From contig NC_015320.1 of assembly GCF_000194625.1 (NCBI RefSeq), positions 1,224,612 through 1,288,611 of the forward strand: a stretch of DNA of 64,000 nucleotides. Reading direction: 5' to 3'. The stretch comes from Archaeoglobus veneficus SNP6 (GTDB lineage Archaea > Halobacteriota > Archaeoglobi > Archaeoglobales > Archaeoglobaceae). A program made the translations under genes and the position numbers. This document shows positions 28,595 through 37,509 of the stretch, piece after piece (positions within the stretch are counted from its first letter, which is position 1; each line of letters starts with the position of its first letter). The notes below the pieces were generated by a model. That model searched no databases and was not told where the DNA came from. It saw nothing but the letters and a program-made list of their open reading frames with translations.

Positions 28595-29257
28595 TTATCT
28601 GAGTCCAACGAGCTCTTCAAGGGCGGCCTTGGGATCCTTCGCCTTTACAATCCCGCTTGCAAGCAGAACGCCGTCAGCCCCTAAATCGAGGGCTGTTACA
28701 TAGTCCTCGTGCCTGCCTATACCAGCACCACACAGCACTTTGACGTTGGGGTTGACGTCCTTGGCAGCCTTCACCGAGTTCTCAACGGTTTCCGGCTCTG
28801 CCTTCGAAACGGGTATGCCTGAACCAATGAGCTCTGGTGGCTCGACGGCAACGTAATCCGGGTTCAAGGCTGCAGCAGCAGCCGTCGTGGCGACATTGTT
28901 CGTGCAAACAATGGAGACGAGGCCGAGCTCCTTAAACTTCGAAACGAGGAAGTCTATATCTGCAAGCCTGAGCCTGCGCTCGCTATGATTTATCAGGCTC
29001 CCCTTAGCTCCTTTTTCCTTCACCATTTCAGCCGTTATCCTGCCCGTGTGGCTTCCAAAATCCACAGCGTCAACGTGCTGAGCGTAAACGTCAATTGAGA
29101 CGGCGTTTATGATCTCTGCGAGGTCAATAGTCGGAGGAGCAATTGCTATATAATCGTCAACCCTGCTGGCAACGTTTTCAGCTATCTTCGCAAGCTCGAG
29201 GGCCTGCTTTCCCGAGCCCTCTCTATAGGCCTTAAAATTGATTATTACAACGCCCAT
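28595..29257 (-). CDS. tpiA: Triosephosphate isomerase, archaeal
   Basis: Interconverts glyceraldehyde 3-phosphate and dihydroxyacetone phosphate. The archaeal short form (220 residues) is seen. The start MGVVIINFKAYREGSG carries the active-site Asn and Lys (INFKAY), GSLINHSERRL the catalytic His, VAVEPPELIGSG the catalytic Glu, and CGAGIGRHEDYV, GVLLASGIVKAKDP the phosphate loops. The ATG at 29257 replaces the longer frame to 29347. Confidence 0.95.
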   Translation of the reverse strand: MGVVIINFKAYREGSGKQALELAKIAENVASRVDDYIAIAPPTIDLAEIINAVSIDVYAQHVDAVDFGSHTGRITAEMVKEKGAKGSLINHSERRLRLADIDFLVSKFKELGLVSIVCTNNVATTAAAAALNPDYVAVEPPELIGSGIPVSKAEPETVENSVKAAKDVNPNVKVLCGAGIGRHEDYVTALDLGADGVLLASGIVKAKDPKAALEELVGLR

Positions 29258-29377
29258 GATTTTTCTTTTTTTCGTGGGAAATTTAATCTTTTCGAGTCCC
29301 CAATTAGGATTATCTCCGTGAAAGAAGCTACAGACCACTGAAAGCAAAAATAAAAATCACCAAAATTTAAATAAAAT

Positions 29378-30571
29378 TTAGAAATCAGTCATAATGCGGA
29401 ATTGGTCCGTATCAGGCTTCATAGCGACGAGAAACCTTCTTGCCGCTCCCTCGATGTCCCTTGCTCTCGTTATTGCTCTTCCCACAACGAGGATGTCAGC
29501 TCCGGCTGCAATTGCCTCCCCCATGTTTTCTGGTCTGAGGCCACCAGCAACACCGACGAGGACATTGAACTTCTCCTTGACTTCCTTAGCGTACGTCCAC
29601 GGCGGAGGAGCTATGCCTTCGACATCTATAGCCCTGTGCAGCTCAACTACGTTTGGCATAACCCCTGCCTCACTGATCTTCTCAAGCCTCTTAACCGGCT
29701 CTTCCACATTGAGCATGTCAACAACGCTGTAGATGCCCGTCTTCTCCGCCTCCTTGATTGCCTTGACTATCGTCTGAACAGGTGCGAGACCTGAAATAAC
29801 TACAGCGTTCGCGGTAGCGTCGGCAGCCATCCTCGCTTCGAGGTTGCCGGTGTCAAGGGTCTTCAGGTCGAGGACGAAGAATGCATTGGGTTTCACTTCT
29901 CTCAGCTTGAGTATAACTTCAGCCCCGTAACGCTTCGCGAGTGGAGTGCCAACCTCATAGATTATGTGATCGCTCTCCGGAATCTGCTGCAGGACTCTAA
30001 TGACCTCCTCCAGACTTGTCAGATCAAGAGCTATCTGCAAGTATGGCGGATCCCAGAGCTTTGTCAGCTTCCTGCCAACGAACGGATGAGCACTTCTATC
30101 CTTCTCGTAGAGCACCTTATCCACATCCGGAAATCCTCTCATCGCCCTTCTCAAAGCAAGCTTCGTAGCACCGTAGTTGTAGTAGTATATTTTGTGTTTG
30201 TTCTTCGCCTTAGGGTGTATGAAGACGCTGACTATTACAACGAGGTCTTCCGCCGCTTCCTTCGGGATTACACCCTCCTCTACAGCATCGGCTATGGCCT
30301 TCGCAACCGCTGCCTGAGCCGGGCCAAAGATTAACTCCGCCTGCTCCAGATCCCTGACCGTCACTTTGGGCACGATGACTGCGGGCGGTTTTGTAATCAG
30401 GTTCGGCCTGACTACAGCAAGCAGTGGTGTGTGGCCAGCAGAAAGCTGTGAGAGGGCGTTTGCAAAAGCCGTACCTACAGGGCCCCTTTTGTCCCCGATA
30501 AGCAAGTCCACGTGAGCAACCTCATAACCCTCGCCGATAAGAGCCTCACCCACTCTCATGTCTATGTCCAT
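29378..30571 (-). CDS. fae-hps: Bifunctional formaldehyde-activating enzyme / 3-hexulose-6-phosphate synthase
   Basis: Two domains: residues 1-165 are Fae (GDKRGPVGTAFANALSQLSAGHTPLLAVVRPNL), which condenses formaldehyde with tetrahydromethanopterin; residues 170-397 are HPS (LQIALDLTSLEEVIRVLQQIP, FFVLDLKTLDTGNLEARMAADATANAV, GVAGGLRPENMG). In archaea the fused enzyme splits hexulose 6-phosphate into ribulose 5-phosphate and formaldehyde, which feeds the C1 carrier pool. Length 397 is normal for the fusion. It is adjacent to tpiA on the same strand. Confidence 0.95.
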   Translation of the reverse strand: MDIDMRVGEALIGEGYEVAHVDLLIGDKRGPVGTAFANALSQLSAGHTPLLAVVRPNLITKPPAVIVPKVTVRDLEQAELIFGPAQAAVAKAIADAVEEGVIPKEAAEDLVVIVSVFIHPKAKNKHKIYYYNYGATKLALRRAMRGFPDVDKVLYEKDRSAHPFVGRKLTKLWDPPYLQIALDLTSLEEVIRVLQQIPESDHIIYEVGTPLAKRYGAEVILKLREVKPNAFFVLDLKTLDTGNLEARMAADATANAVVISGLAPVQTIVKAIKEAEKTGIYSVVDMLNVEEPVKRLEKISEAGVMPNVVELHRAIDVEGIAPPPWTYAKEVKEKFNVLVGVAGGLRPENMGEAIAAGADILVVGRAITRARDIEGAARRFLVAMKPDTDQFRIMTDF

Positions 30572-30685
30572 CTTTCCATCCCCCGCAGAGGGGGTGCATG
30601 AAAGAATAAAAGGTTTTGGTTGATGGCCTGTACATGAGCATGCTGCATGCTGAAAGAAAAAATAAAGTATGCAGAACTTTCAGAC

Positions 30686-30952
30686 TCAGGCGCCCCTTCT
30701 GCCCAGCTTTCCTATCTTAACTATGCCAAGGTTACGAGCGCACTTGGGGCAGTAGTATGCTTTAATGTTTGAAACATGAACATTCTTTTTTCCAACCATT
30801 CTGACGATGTCGTAATCAAGTCTAAGACCCCTGTAGCTGACAAAAGTCTTGAAACGGGGGACGTTCCTCCCACATCCATCGCACCTGACGGTGTAGTCCT
30901 TCCCCCTCGCCTTACTCTGCTTGTACTCCCTGACATAGGGAGCCTTTGCCAT
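30686..30952 (-). CDS. S26e-like zinc-ribbon ribosomal protein
   Basis: An 88-residue basic protein: VRCDGCGRNVPRFKTF and YYCPKCARNLGIVKIGKL give two Cys pairs about 45 residues apart, with the basic tail GRRGA. This closely follows crenarchaeal S26e (C-D-N-C-G..VP.DK..... Y-C-..C-A..LG-I-I-K). In S26e the protein binds the 3-prime end of 16S rRNA near the mRNA exit channel. I recall S26e as absent from most euryarchaea, so the call deserves a check. The gene stands alone behind the fae-hps promoter region. Confidence 0.6.
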   Translation of the reverse strand: MAKAPYVREYKQSKARGKDYTVRCDGCGRNVPRFKTFVSYRGLRLDYDIVRMVGKKNVHVSNIKAYYCPKCARNLGIVKIGKLGRRGA

Positions 30953-30989
30953 ACATTTTACAGTTAGTTATGCAGGTACATAAGCTTAA

Positions 30990-31826
30990 CTACAATTCCC
31001 TAAGAAAAATAATATTCCCTCTCCCTTTTTTGACCTTTTCAATAATTCCTCTTCTCTCGAGATCTGCAACAATCAAACTCATCTTCGCTTCGGAATATCC
31101 AAGCCTTTTCCTCAGCTCCTTCTGTGTTAACCTCCCACCCTCCTTCCTGAGTACTTCGATTACCTCAACCAAGTCGTCGGGTAACTCCTCTTTGATTTCT
31201 GTTTTCACTCCCTTCACTTCATCTACAGCCCTCTCTATTCCTGTCATCTCTGCATCGGCCTCGCCAAGCCTCACGACTTCCTCCAGCACCGCCTCGCCCT
31301 GCCCGCCTGCCGTTTCAATCTCTATTTCTTTTCTCCTTCTACTCCGTTTCAGCAACCATATTGCAGCGACGACTCCGGCAGTTCCGGCAGCGGCAGCGAT
31401 GCCTGCAATAACCATATCCATTGAAGAATGGTCGGAAGTCTCTACCGCAGGAAACTCCACTTCCGGCTCCTCAACGCTGAACTCGAGGGGCGGAAACAGA
31501 ATTATGTCGTGGATGTAATCCCCATCGTCCGTAATCGTAACGTTCTCCTCCGCATATAGCTCGAGCTTGCCGTCGCGGTAGTAAAAGGCTTTTATAACGT
31601 AGTTCCCAGGAGAAAGATTGAAAGAATACGTTCCGTCCTTCGTCACGAGTCGCTGTTCGGGGGTCGTATTAACTATCACGACCGCCTTAGGTAATGGCTC
31701 CAGATTTTCCCAGTTATAAATAACACCGTGAATTGTTGCAGCCTCAACCGGACTGAGTGAAGCGCAGAGTACGATCAGCGCGAGAGCTAGCAGGTGGACG
31801 GACGGTAACTTCATCATTATACTCAT
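30990..31826 (-). CDS. Membrane-anchored protein with extracellular beta domain and cytoplasmic winged helix
   Basis: N-terminal signal peptide (LLALALIVLCASLSPVEA), then about 90 residues of a carboxypeptidase-regulatory-like/PEGA-type beta domain (ATIHGVIYNWENLEPLPKAVVIV, GTYSFNLSPGNYVIKAFYY). A single membrane span lies near 137-160 (MDMVIAGIAAAAGTAGVVAAIWLL), followed by RRRK. The C-terminal 70 residues form a winged helix (LVEVIEVLRKEGGRLTQKELRKRLGYSEAKMSLIVADLERRGIIEK). It looks like a one-component membrane transcription regulator that senses something outside. The targets are unknown. Confidence 0.78.
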   Translation of the reverse strand: MSIMMKLPSVHLLALALIVLCASLSPVEAATIHGVIYNWENLEPLPKAVVIVNTTPEQRLVTKDGTYSFNLSPGNYVIKAFYYRDGKLELYAEENVTITDDGDYIHDIILFPPLEFSVEEPEVEFPAVETSDHSSMDMVIAGIAAAAGTAGVVAAIWLLKRSRRRKEIEIETAGGQGEAVLEEVVRLGEADAEMTGIERAVDEVKGVKTEIKEELPDDLVEVIEVLRKEGGRLTQKELRKRLGYSEAKMSLIVADLERRGIIEKVKKGRGNIIFLREL

Positions 31827-31871
31827 GAAAAAACAGACTTATAAGTTTTCCTGTACTTGCACACACACTAC

Positions 31872-33305
31872 TCAAGCGAATTCAAGCATTTCCTTAATAA
31901 CGCCTGGTATTTCGTCCATGACATGCATGGCTCTGTAGTTATAACCATACTTCTCAAAGCATACGTCGCCAGCCAATCCATTAACGAGAGCTGCTGCGCT
32001 TGCCGCCCACAGAGCATTGCCGTGGACGAGGAACGCCCCAGCGATGCCGGCAAGAACATCCCCGGTTCCGCCAACAGTCATGCCAGCATTGCCACTCCTG
32101 TTTATCCTCACCTTCACCCCATCAGAGATTACATCTTCGGGGGCTTTGAGCAGTACAACTGCCTTTGCTTTCCTTGCCGCTTTTTTCACGTCCTCCCAGC
32201 TTGAAGCGTCGAAGCCGAAAACCCTTCTGAACTCCCCACGATGGGGTGTGAGGATGCACTCGACACCTTCAGGAACCTCTGGTAGTATTGCTCCCGCGTC
32301 GAGAACTGCTTTTTTAACCTCGTTGAGCTTTAGAACCTCCTCCGCAACTTCTTTGATTTCTCCTTCAGCGCCCATGCCCATTACAACGACGTGGTGCTTC
32401 GCTGCAAGCTTCTGAATGTCCTCAACGTTCTTCAGACTGATTTCGTCAGCTTCGAGCTTTCTGACAATTAAATCCGGAGAAAATGATGCAACAATTTTGT
32501 AAACGCTTTTGGGTACTGCAAGAGTCACTATGTCCGCCCCTGCAGCGTAGGCTGCGAGAGCTGCGAGGGCGGGCGCTCCGGTGTAAGGCCCGCCACCTAC
32601 AACAAGGACTCTGCCGTGAGTGCCTTTGTGTCCTTCTCTCTGCCTCCTGTAAACCATTCTAACGTCCCCGGGGCCCGCAAGCATTTCAAATAGAGGTGGT
32701 ATTCCTATACTTTTTACGACGAGCTCTCCTACGAGTTCCTTCGCATTAAGTAGTCCGGGTTTCGCTTTGTGAAACGTTACGGTGAGGTCAGCTTTAACAG
32801 CAAGATCGTATTCACCCGTATCAGGGTTTAAACCGGTGGGGACATCAACTGCAACGACATAGGCATTGCTCGAGTTAATAGCTTCAACTGCCTTCGCGTA
32901 GGGCTGCCTGAGTCTTCCTCTAACCCCCGTTCCGAGCATTGCATCAATTATGACGTCGTAATCACTGGCTTCGACATAGGTAGAGTCTCTTATCTCCTTA
33001 ACCGCAACGCCAGCCTTTCGCATTACTTCAAAGTTCCTCATTGCAATATCCGTCTTAATCTCCGACGCTTTTCCAAGCAGGAAAACTTCGACATCGAAGT
33101 TTTTGAGGTGTCTTGCCGCAACGAACGCATCTCCTCCATTATTCCCCAGACCGGCGAAGATTGCTATACGTCCAGCTTTGAATCTCTTTTCAATCTCCTC
33201 TGCTATGGCTTTTCCGGCGTTTTCCATAAGTTGCAATCTTGAAAGACCGTGATATTCGCAGTTTACATCGATTGCAGCCATTTCGGCAGTTGTTATCGTC
33301 TCCAT
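31872..33305 (-). CDS. nnr: Bifunctional NAD(P)HX epimerase / ADP-dependent dehydratase
   Basis: Repairs hydrated NAD(P)H. The N-terminal YjeF epimerase domain (GLGNNGGDAFVAARHL, VIDAMLGTG.GRLRQPY) is joined to the C-terminal carbohydrate-kinase-like dehydratase domain (GKGTHGRVLVVGGGPYTGAPALAA, LTPHRGEFRRVF, GTGDVLAGIAGAFL). The 477-residue fused length is the common archaeal/bacterial arrangement. Upstream is the TPR membrane protein with 12 bases between, so they are co-transcribed. Confidence 0.94.
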   Translation of the reverse strand: METITTAEMAAIDVNCEYHGLSRLQLMENAGKAIAEEIEKRFKAGRIAIFAGLGNNGGDAFVAARHLKNFDVEVFLLGKASEIKTDIAMRNFEVMRKAGVAVKEIRDSTYVEASDYDVIIDAMLGTGVRGRLRQPYAKAVEAINSSNAYVVAVDVPTGLNPDTGEYDLAVKADLTVTFHKAKPGLLNAKELVGELVVKSIGIPPLFEMLAGPGDVRMVYRRQREGHKGTHGRVLVVGGGPYTGAPALAALAAYAAGADIVTLAVPKSVYKIVASFSPDLIVRKLEADEISLKNVEDIQKLAAKHHVVVMGMGAEGEIKEVAEEVLKLNEVKKAVLDAGAILPEVPEGVECILTPHRGEFRRVFGFDASSWEDVKKAARKAKAVVLLKAPEDVISDGVKVRINRSGNAGMTVGGTGDVLAGIAGAFLVHGNALWAASAAALVNGLAGDVCFEKYGYNYRAMHVMDEIPGVIKEMLEFA

Positions 33306-33317
33306 ACCTATTGCCCC

Positions 33318-34298
33318 TCACCCTCTTTTACTTCTGTACTCTTCGTACTTCTTCCTCGCTTCCTTAACCTTCTCCTCATCGCCAAGCTTCTCGTAAGCTT
33401 CGGCCACATGCTTCCACCATGCTGCATCCTTCTCCGCTTCTCTTTCGCAGTACTCTGCGTATTTCTGCCATGCAGCTTTCGCCTTCTCCTCCTCGCCAAG
33501 CTTTTCGTAGATCTTAGCAACGTCCTCCCAGAAGACGCCTTCTTCCTCGGCCTCCTTTATGTAGTACTCAAGGGCTTTCTGCCACGCTGCCTTCGCTTTC
33601 TGTGCATCTCCCGCTTCCTCCCACAGCTTCGCAACGTCTTCCCAGTACCACGGCTCGTCCTTTGCATACATCTCGAGGCACTCTGCAGCTCTGTCTTTCT
33701 TTCCAGCCTTCTTCCAGAACTCGTAGGCTTCCTTCCAGTAGTAACCCTCGTCCTTCTGCCTCGCAAGCTTTTCGTAGAGTTCAGCAGCTTTTTCGTACCT
33801 TTCCGCCTTCTCATAGCACCAGGCAGCACTTTCGAGCATGCCTGCTTTTATGTAGCACTCCGCAGCTTTCTCGTAATTGTTCTTCTTTTCATATTTTCTT
33901 GCAGCACTTCTGAACTTTCCGGCTTTCTCAAGAGACTGAGCGCTCCTCAGCCTTTCCGTTATGCTCATATCCGGCTCTGCGAGCCACCAGATACTGAAAA
34001 TTGCTGCTAAAATGTAACCGGCCGTTACATAGCCCACGTGGAGTGGCTGACTCCACACATAGCACTGATACGCTGCATAGGCTGCAGGAATCAGGCCAAT
34101 TAAGGCAAGGATTGCATACTTCGACCTCGCATACACGAGAATCCCGAAAACTATTGCCAGCAAAACGGCAAACGCAGCATATCCGAGGCCGAGAACGAGC
34201 CTTACAAGGAAAACTACGCCGAGGTAGTATGCTATGACTCCAGCAACAGCGACGATTGCTGCAATGAATGCTATAGCCATTGCCGTAAACCTGTCCAT
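33318..34298 (-). CDS. Membrane protein with tetratricopeptide-like repeats
   Basis: Residues 1-110 hold four hydrophobic spans (AMAIAFIAAIVAVAGVIAYYL through GYILAAIFSIWWLAE). Residues 125-320 form repeats of KAAECYIKAGMLESAAWCYEKAERYEKAAELYEKL and AKAAWQKYAEY type, that is TPR/SEL1-like helices facing the cytoplasm. It could be a scaffold. The family is not one I can name; the repeats are strongly Lys/Glu/Tyr-rich. Confidence 0.8.
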   Translation of the reverse strand: MDRFTAMAIAFIAAIVAVAGVIAYYLGVVFLVRLVLGLGYAAFAVLLAIVFGILVYARSKYAILALIGLIPAAYAAYQCYVWSQPLHVGYVTAGYILAAIFSIWWLAEPDMSITERLRSAQSLEKAGKFRSAARKYEKKNNYEKAAECYIKAGMLESAAWCYEKAERYEKAAELYEKLARQKDEGYYWKEAYEFWKKAGKKDRAAECLEMYAKDEPWYWEDVAKLWEEAGDAQKAKAAWQKALEYYIKEAEEEGVFWEDVAKIYEKLGEEEKAKAAWQKYAEYCEREAEKDAAWWKHVAEAYEKLGDEEKVKEARKKYEEYRSKRG

Positions 34299-34450
34299 AG
34301 CAAAAACCTGTTACTAGGGGATAAAAATTCTTCTATGCTATGTTTGTCCTATAAGTTTTTGAGTTTGATTTTTGGTAATTCACAAGACAATTCACATTGT
34401 TTTTGGATGTCGCAATATTACGCTAAAAAAACAAGCCAATAAATCTGTAT
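34299..34450. other. AT-rich gap, no gene seen
   Basis: This stretch carries no open frame of useful length and no tRNA-like element. It borders the transposase remnant and is clearly more AT-rich than the genes on the left. Confidence 0.4.
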
Positions 34451-34914
34451 AGAATTTACTACCATAGACTCGAGAAAGTCTTAAAACAACCAAAAAAGAA
34501 GAGAAGAAGGTTGATACAATAGATGAAACAAAAATAAAAGCTGGAAAAGAAACATATTTTCGTATGGGCTGCTATAGACGTTGATAATAGGGAATGCTTA
34601 GCTATATGGGCTTCTAAGAGCAGAGGAAGCTTCGAAGCCTTTTTCTTGAAAGAAGTACTGAAGTACTGTGAAACAAGCCAGAAATTGTTGTAGACAGGGG
34701 ATTCTGGTATTTATGGGCTTTGAAGAGGTTAGAACTTGAATCAGACATGAGACCTTTGGTAAGAGAAATGCCGTAGAAGGATTCTTTTCAAGGTTCAAGG
34801 AAAGGACGAAGAGATTCTGGAATAGATTTCCATTTAGAAAGCTCTTTTAGTTCTGTTCAGAGATGGTTAGAGAGTTTTATGGCATTCTATACCTACTGGA
34901 GATGTTTATCTTGA
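34451..34914 (+). pseudogene. Decayed IS6/IS240-like transposase
   Basis: Reading the plus strand in three frames recovers ordered pieces of a DDE transposase: DETKIKAGKETYF, then VWAAIDVDNRECLAIWASKS, then IVVDRGFWYLWALKRLELES, then NAVEGFFSRFKERTKRFWNRF and SVQRWLESFMAFYTYWRCLS. The last pieces match the C-terminal block of IS6-family enzymes. At least three frameshifts and an internal stop leave it inactive. I could not find terminal inverted repeats. Confidence 0.7.
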
Positions 34915-35000
34915 TACCGCCGCTGAGAGAATTTCCCAAAAAATATATGGTAAAAATTAGTACCGAAATCCGCCGAATATATGTTGGGGGTGCAAGAAAA

Positions 35001-35531
35001 ATGGTTGAGTATCTATTATTGTCGATTATCATTGGAGTGATATCCAGTGTTATAGCTTCTCTTCTATTCCTGTTATTCTTGACCAGAGTTAGACCCGAAA
35101 TAGAAATATCTAATCAAATTGCAAAAGGTAAATCCTTAACAACGGGAGATACTATTTACAGAATAAAGGTAATAAACAAAACTCGCCGTCCGATAATAAA
35201 CATTAAAGCTCAGCTCCATTTAGTTACACCCATAACAGTACCAGGTGGAATACTATTAAAATCTAAGGAAATTCCTCTTAGAAGAAGTGAAATAATGTAT
35301 TTAGAAAAATTTGACCCAAATGACGAAAATGCTGAATACGCATTTAGGTTTGTTACTTATGAAAACATTGAAGAGATCTGGAAAGATGATAAGCGATCGT
35401 TTTTACGATTTAGGATATGCGCTACCGATTCAATTTCGGGCTTTACTAAAGTCTTTATCAAAGAGTATCACACTAAAAGTTTAATTAGAGAAGGTGAGTT
35501 TGAATTTGGAAACTCTATGGAAATCAAGTGA
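35001..35531 (+). CDS. N-terminally anchored membrane protein, unrecognised
   Basis: Begins MVEYLLLSIIIGVISSVIASLLFLLFL, a single membrane anchor. The following about 145 residues are mixed strand/turn with charged surface (PEIEISNQIAKGKSLTTGDTIYRIKVINKTRRPI), suggesting an extracytoplasmic or cytoplasmic beta domain. The ATG at 35001 is used because the upstream part of the frame overlaps the transposase remnant. AT-rich and flanked by an IS remnant, so probably acquired. Function unknown. Confidence 0.65.
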   Translation: MVEYLLLSIIIGVISSVIASLLFLLFLTRVRPEIEISNQIAKGKSLTTGDTIYRIKVINKTRRPIINIKAQLHLVTPITVPGGILLKSKEIPLRRSEIMYLEKFDPNDENAEYAFRFVTYENIEEIWKDDKRSFLRFRICATDSISGFTKVFIKEYHTKSLIREGEFEFGNSMEIK

Positions 35532-35696
35532 TATCAGCGCTTCAACAGGTATGCAAAGCCCTGAGCGAAGAGTTTTCATAGAGTAGTAGGCAAACTCAAA
35601 TTTATAAGTCTCAAGTTATAGACTGCCTATCCAACTAATTTGATGCAAGGCTGTGGTTGCCGAACAAGATAATTAAACAGTTAAAGAAATCGACAC

Positions 35697-35711
35697 GTTG
35701 GATTTAAATTT
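35697..35711 (+). promoter_or_regulatory. TATA box of the DUF2070 gene
   Basis: The stretch around atttaaatttccc is TATA-like and lies about 28 bases upstream of the ATG at 35733. The 200 bases before it hold a partial inverted repeat (taggca at 35588, tgccta near 35625) but no gene. Confidence 0.5.
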
Positions 35712-35732
35712 CCCGGGCCGATGGTGTGAGGG

Positions 35733-37394
35733 ATGATCGACAAAAAACTGATGGAGAAGTTCTACTCAAAGATATTCACAATACCGAGAAAGCGGATATC
35801 CGTTTCCCTCGGAGTTATAACAATCCTTCTCGCCTCCATTCTGAACGGAATTGTCAGCAAAGCGTTTTTTGCTCAGCGCTACTTCTTTATAGGGCTTGCT
35901 CTGATCGTGCTTCTCCTCGCAATCTCCCGATTTATAGGACTGGCGTTCAACAGCAGAAGGGTATTCTTCCTCGCCCTGCTCCTTCTCATATTCATAGAAG
36001 TCTTCGACTTCGTCGCAATTCACCTCAGCCTCTTCGAACTAATAGTACTCGCTCCCGCCTCCATAGCCACACTTCTCACATTAGTTCTATTTTTCACGTC
36101 TGAAGCGGGAGAGAGAAGAATCGTGGCTGGTGTAATCCTCATGCTCCTCGCCCTGTATCCTGTAAATTACATGTACTCCTTCAGCACTCCCCATAGAACG
36201 CTGAGCTACACGATTGCCAGCTTCGCAGGCGTGATGCTCGGACTCGCGTACATAAAGTATCTCGACAGAGATTACGGCGTTTTCAATACAAAACACCTGT
36301 TGAAGTCGTTTATACTCTTCTGGCTGACGTCAAAGCCCGAATACTTTGAAAAGAGGCTCGAAAAAGCAGGCGAAAAAAGAAAGGGTTGGGTTAAATGCCT
36401 CAAAGTTGGAAATGCGAGGCTTATTTCGACATCGTTCCATCCGGGCCCGATGAGAAACGTTGGAGGAGCAAGACTTGTCAGCAGAATTCTCGAAATTCCA
36501 GATACCATGTACCTCCACTCTGCAACAAAACATGAACTTAATCCCGCAACTCTGAAAGATGTTGACAGAATAGTAAAAAGCATAAGCTGCGATGCAGCCG
36601 AAAGCATAACAATAGATAAAGTCTATCGCCCCTTCGAGGTTGAGGGAGAGCGTTTCTCCTTAAAGGTGTTCCCATTTGAAGACGTCAGCCTGCTAATTTT
36701 CAGCGGCAAAAATGCAACGGATGATATACCTACAGGGATAAACAGCATCGCAGAGAGATACTTTGGCGAAGTTATGCTCGTCGAAGCGCACAACGCCCAC
36801 ATGGAGGATTTTGACGTCAGTGCTGAAGACTTCTACGAGCTTGAAGAGCTGATACGAACAGCCTGCAGCATCCCGAGGGAGGAAAGCAATCTGGAGTACT
36901 GCTTTTTCAAAGAGAGATGCGAAACGAACAACATATGCGGCTGGATTGCGCTCCTCCTCCTGAAGTATGACAGCGAAGTCCACGGGATTTTGATGCTCGA
37001 CGGAAACAACGTTGTCAAGGAGTTCAGGCACAGGCTGGAAAAGTTTGCAGAGGAAAGGGGTGTAAGACTCACAGTGGTTTCGACGGACAACCACTCGAAA
37101 ACTGGCATTTCACCAAAGGTGGGATACAATCCGGTGGGGAGTAACAAAGAGGATGAAAAAGCCGTGTTCAGCTTTATGGAGAGAGCCCTGAGCGATGCGA
37201 AATTCAAAAAAGCTGACATCTCCTATGGAAGGCGTGAGGTTGAGATTACCGTCATGGGAAAAAGATTCTTTGAAAATGTTGAAAAAGCCTTTATTCAGCT
37301 TGGAGAAAAGGCACTGTACCTGTTCTGGGCGATGATTGCCGTTCAGATAGTCCTGACGATTCTGCTCGGAATTGAGGTGCTTGAAATCATGTAG
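35733..37394 (+). CDS. DUF2070 family membrane protein
   Basis: Archaeal membrane protein of 553 residues with six or seven spans in the first 170 residues (LGVITILLASILNGIVSKAFF, FIGLALIVLLLAISRFIGLAF, VFFLALLLLIFIEVFDFVA and more). A large soluble domain follows that contains STSFHPGPMRNVGGARL and MVEAHNAH-type metal/phosphate-binding patterns (VEAHNAHMEDFD), then one span near the C-terminus. This resembles the DUF2070 family (neutral/alkaline ceramidase-like HPGP motif). The biological role is unknown. Confidence 0.78.
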   Translation: MIDKKLMEKFYSKIFTIPRKRISVSLGVITILLASILNGIVSKAFFAQRYFFIGLALIVLLLAISRFIGLAFNSRRVFFLALLLLIFIEVFDFVAIHLSLFELIVLAPASIATLLTLVLFFTSEAGERRIVAGVILMLLALYPVNYMYSFSTPHRTLSYTIASFAGVMLGLAYIKYLDRDYGVFNTKHLLKSFILFWLTSKPEYFEKRLEKAGEKRKGWVKCLKVGNARLISTSFHPGPMRNVGGARLVSRILEIPDTMYLHSATKHELNPATLKDVDRIVKSISCDAAESITIDKVYRPFEVEGERFSLKVFPFEDVSLLIFSGKNATDDIPTGINSIAERYFGEVMLVEAHNAHMEDFDVSAEDFYELEELIRTACSIPREESNLEYCFFKERCETNNICGWIALLLLKYDSEVHGILMLDGNNVVKEFRHRLEKFAEERGVRLTVVSTDNHSKTGISPKVGYNPVGSNKEDEKAVFSFMERALSDAKFKKADISYGRREVEITVMGKRFFENVEKAFIQLGEKALYLFWAMIAVQIVLTILLGIEVLEIM

Positions 37395-37451
37395 GTTGAG
37401 ATAGACCATCTGCCAGCTCAAAACCCTCATAACCTTGTCATACTTTACCAA

Positions 37452-37466
37452 AAAAGATTTAAAATG
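37452..37466 (+). promoter_or_regulatory. TATA box of leuA
   Basis: aaagatttaaaatga is TATA-like and about 45 bases upstream of the leuA ATG. A ribosome binding site is weak (GAGTGATGAG). Confidence 0.45.
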
Positions 37467-37509
37467 ATTCTTCATTTGTTTGGCTGCTGGATAGAAAGAG
37501 TGATGAGTT

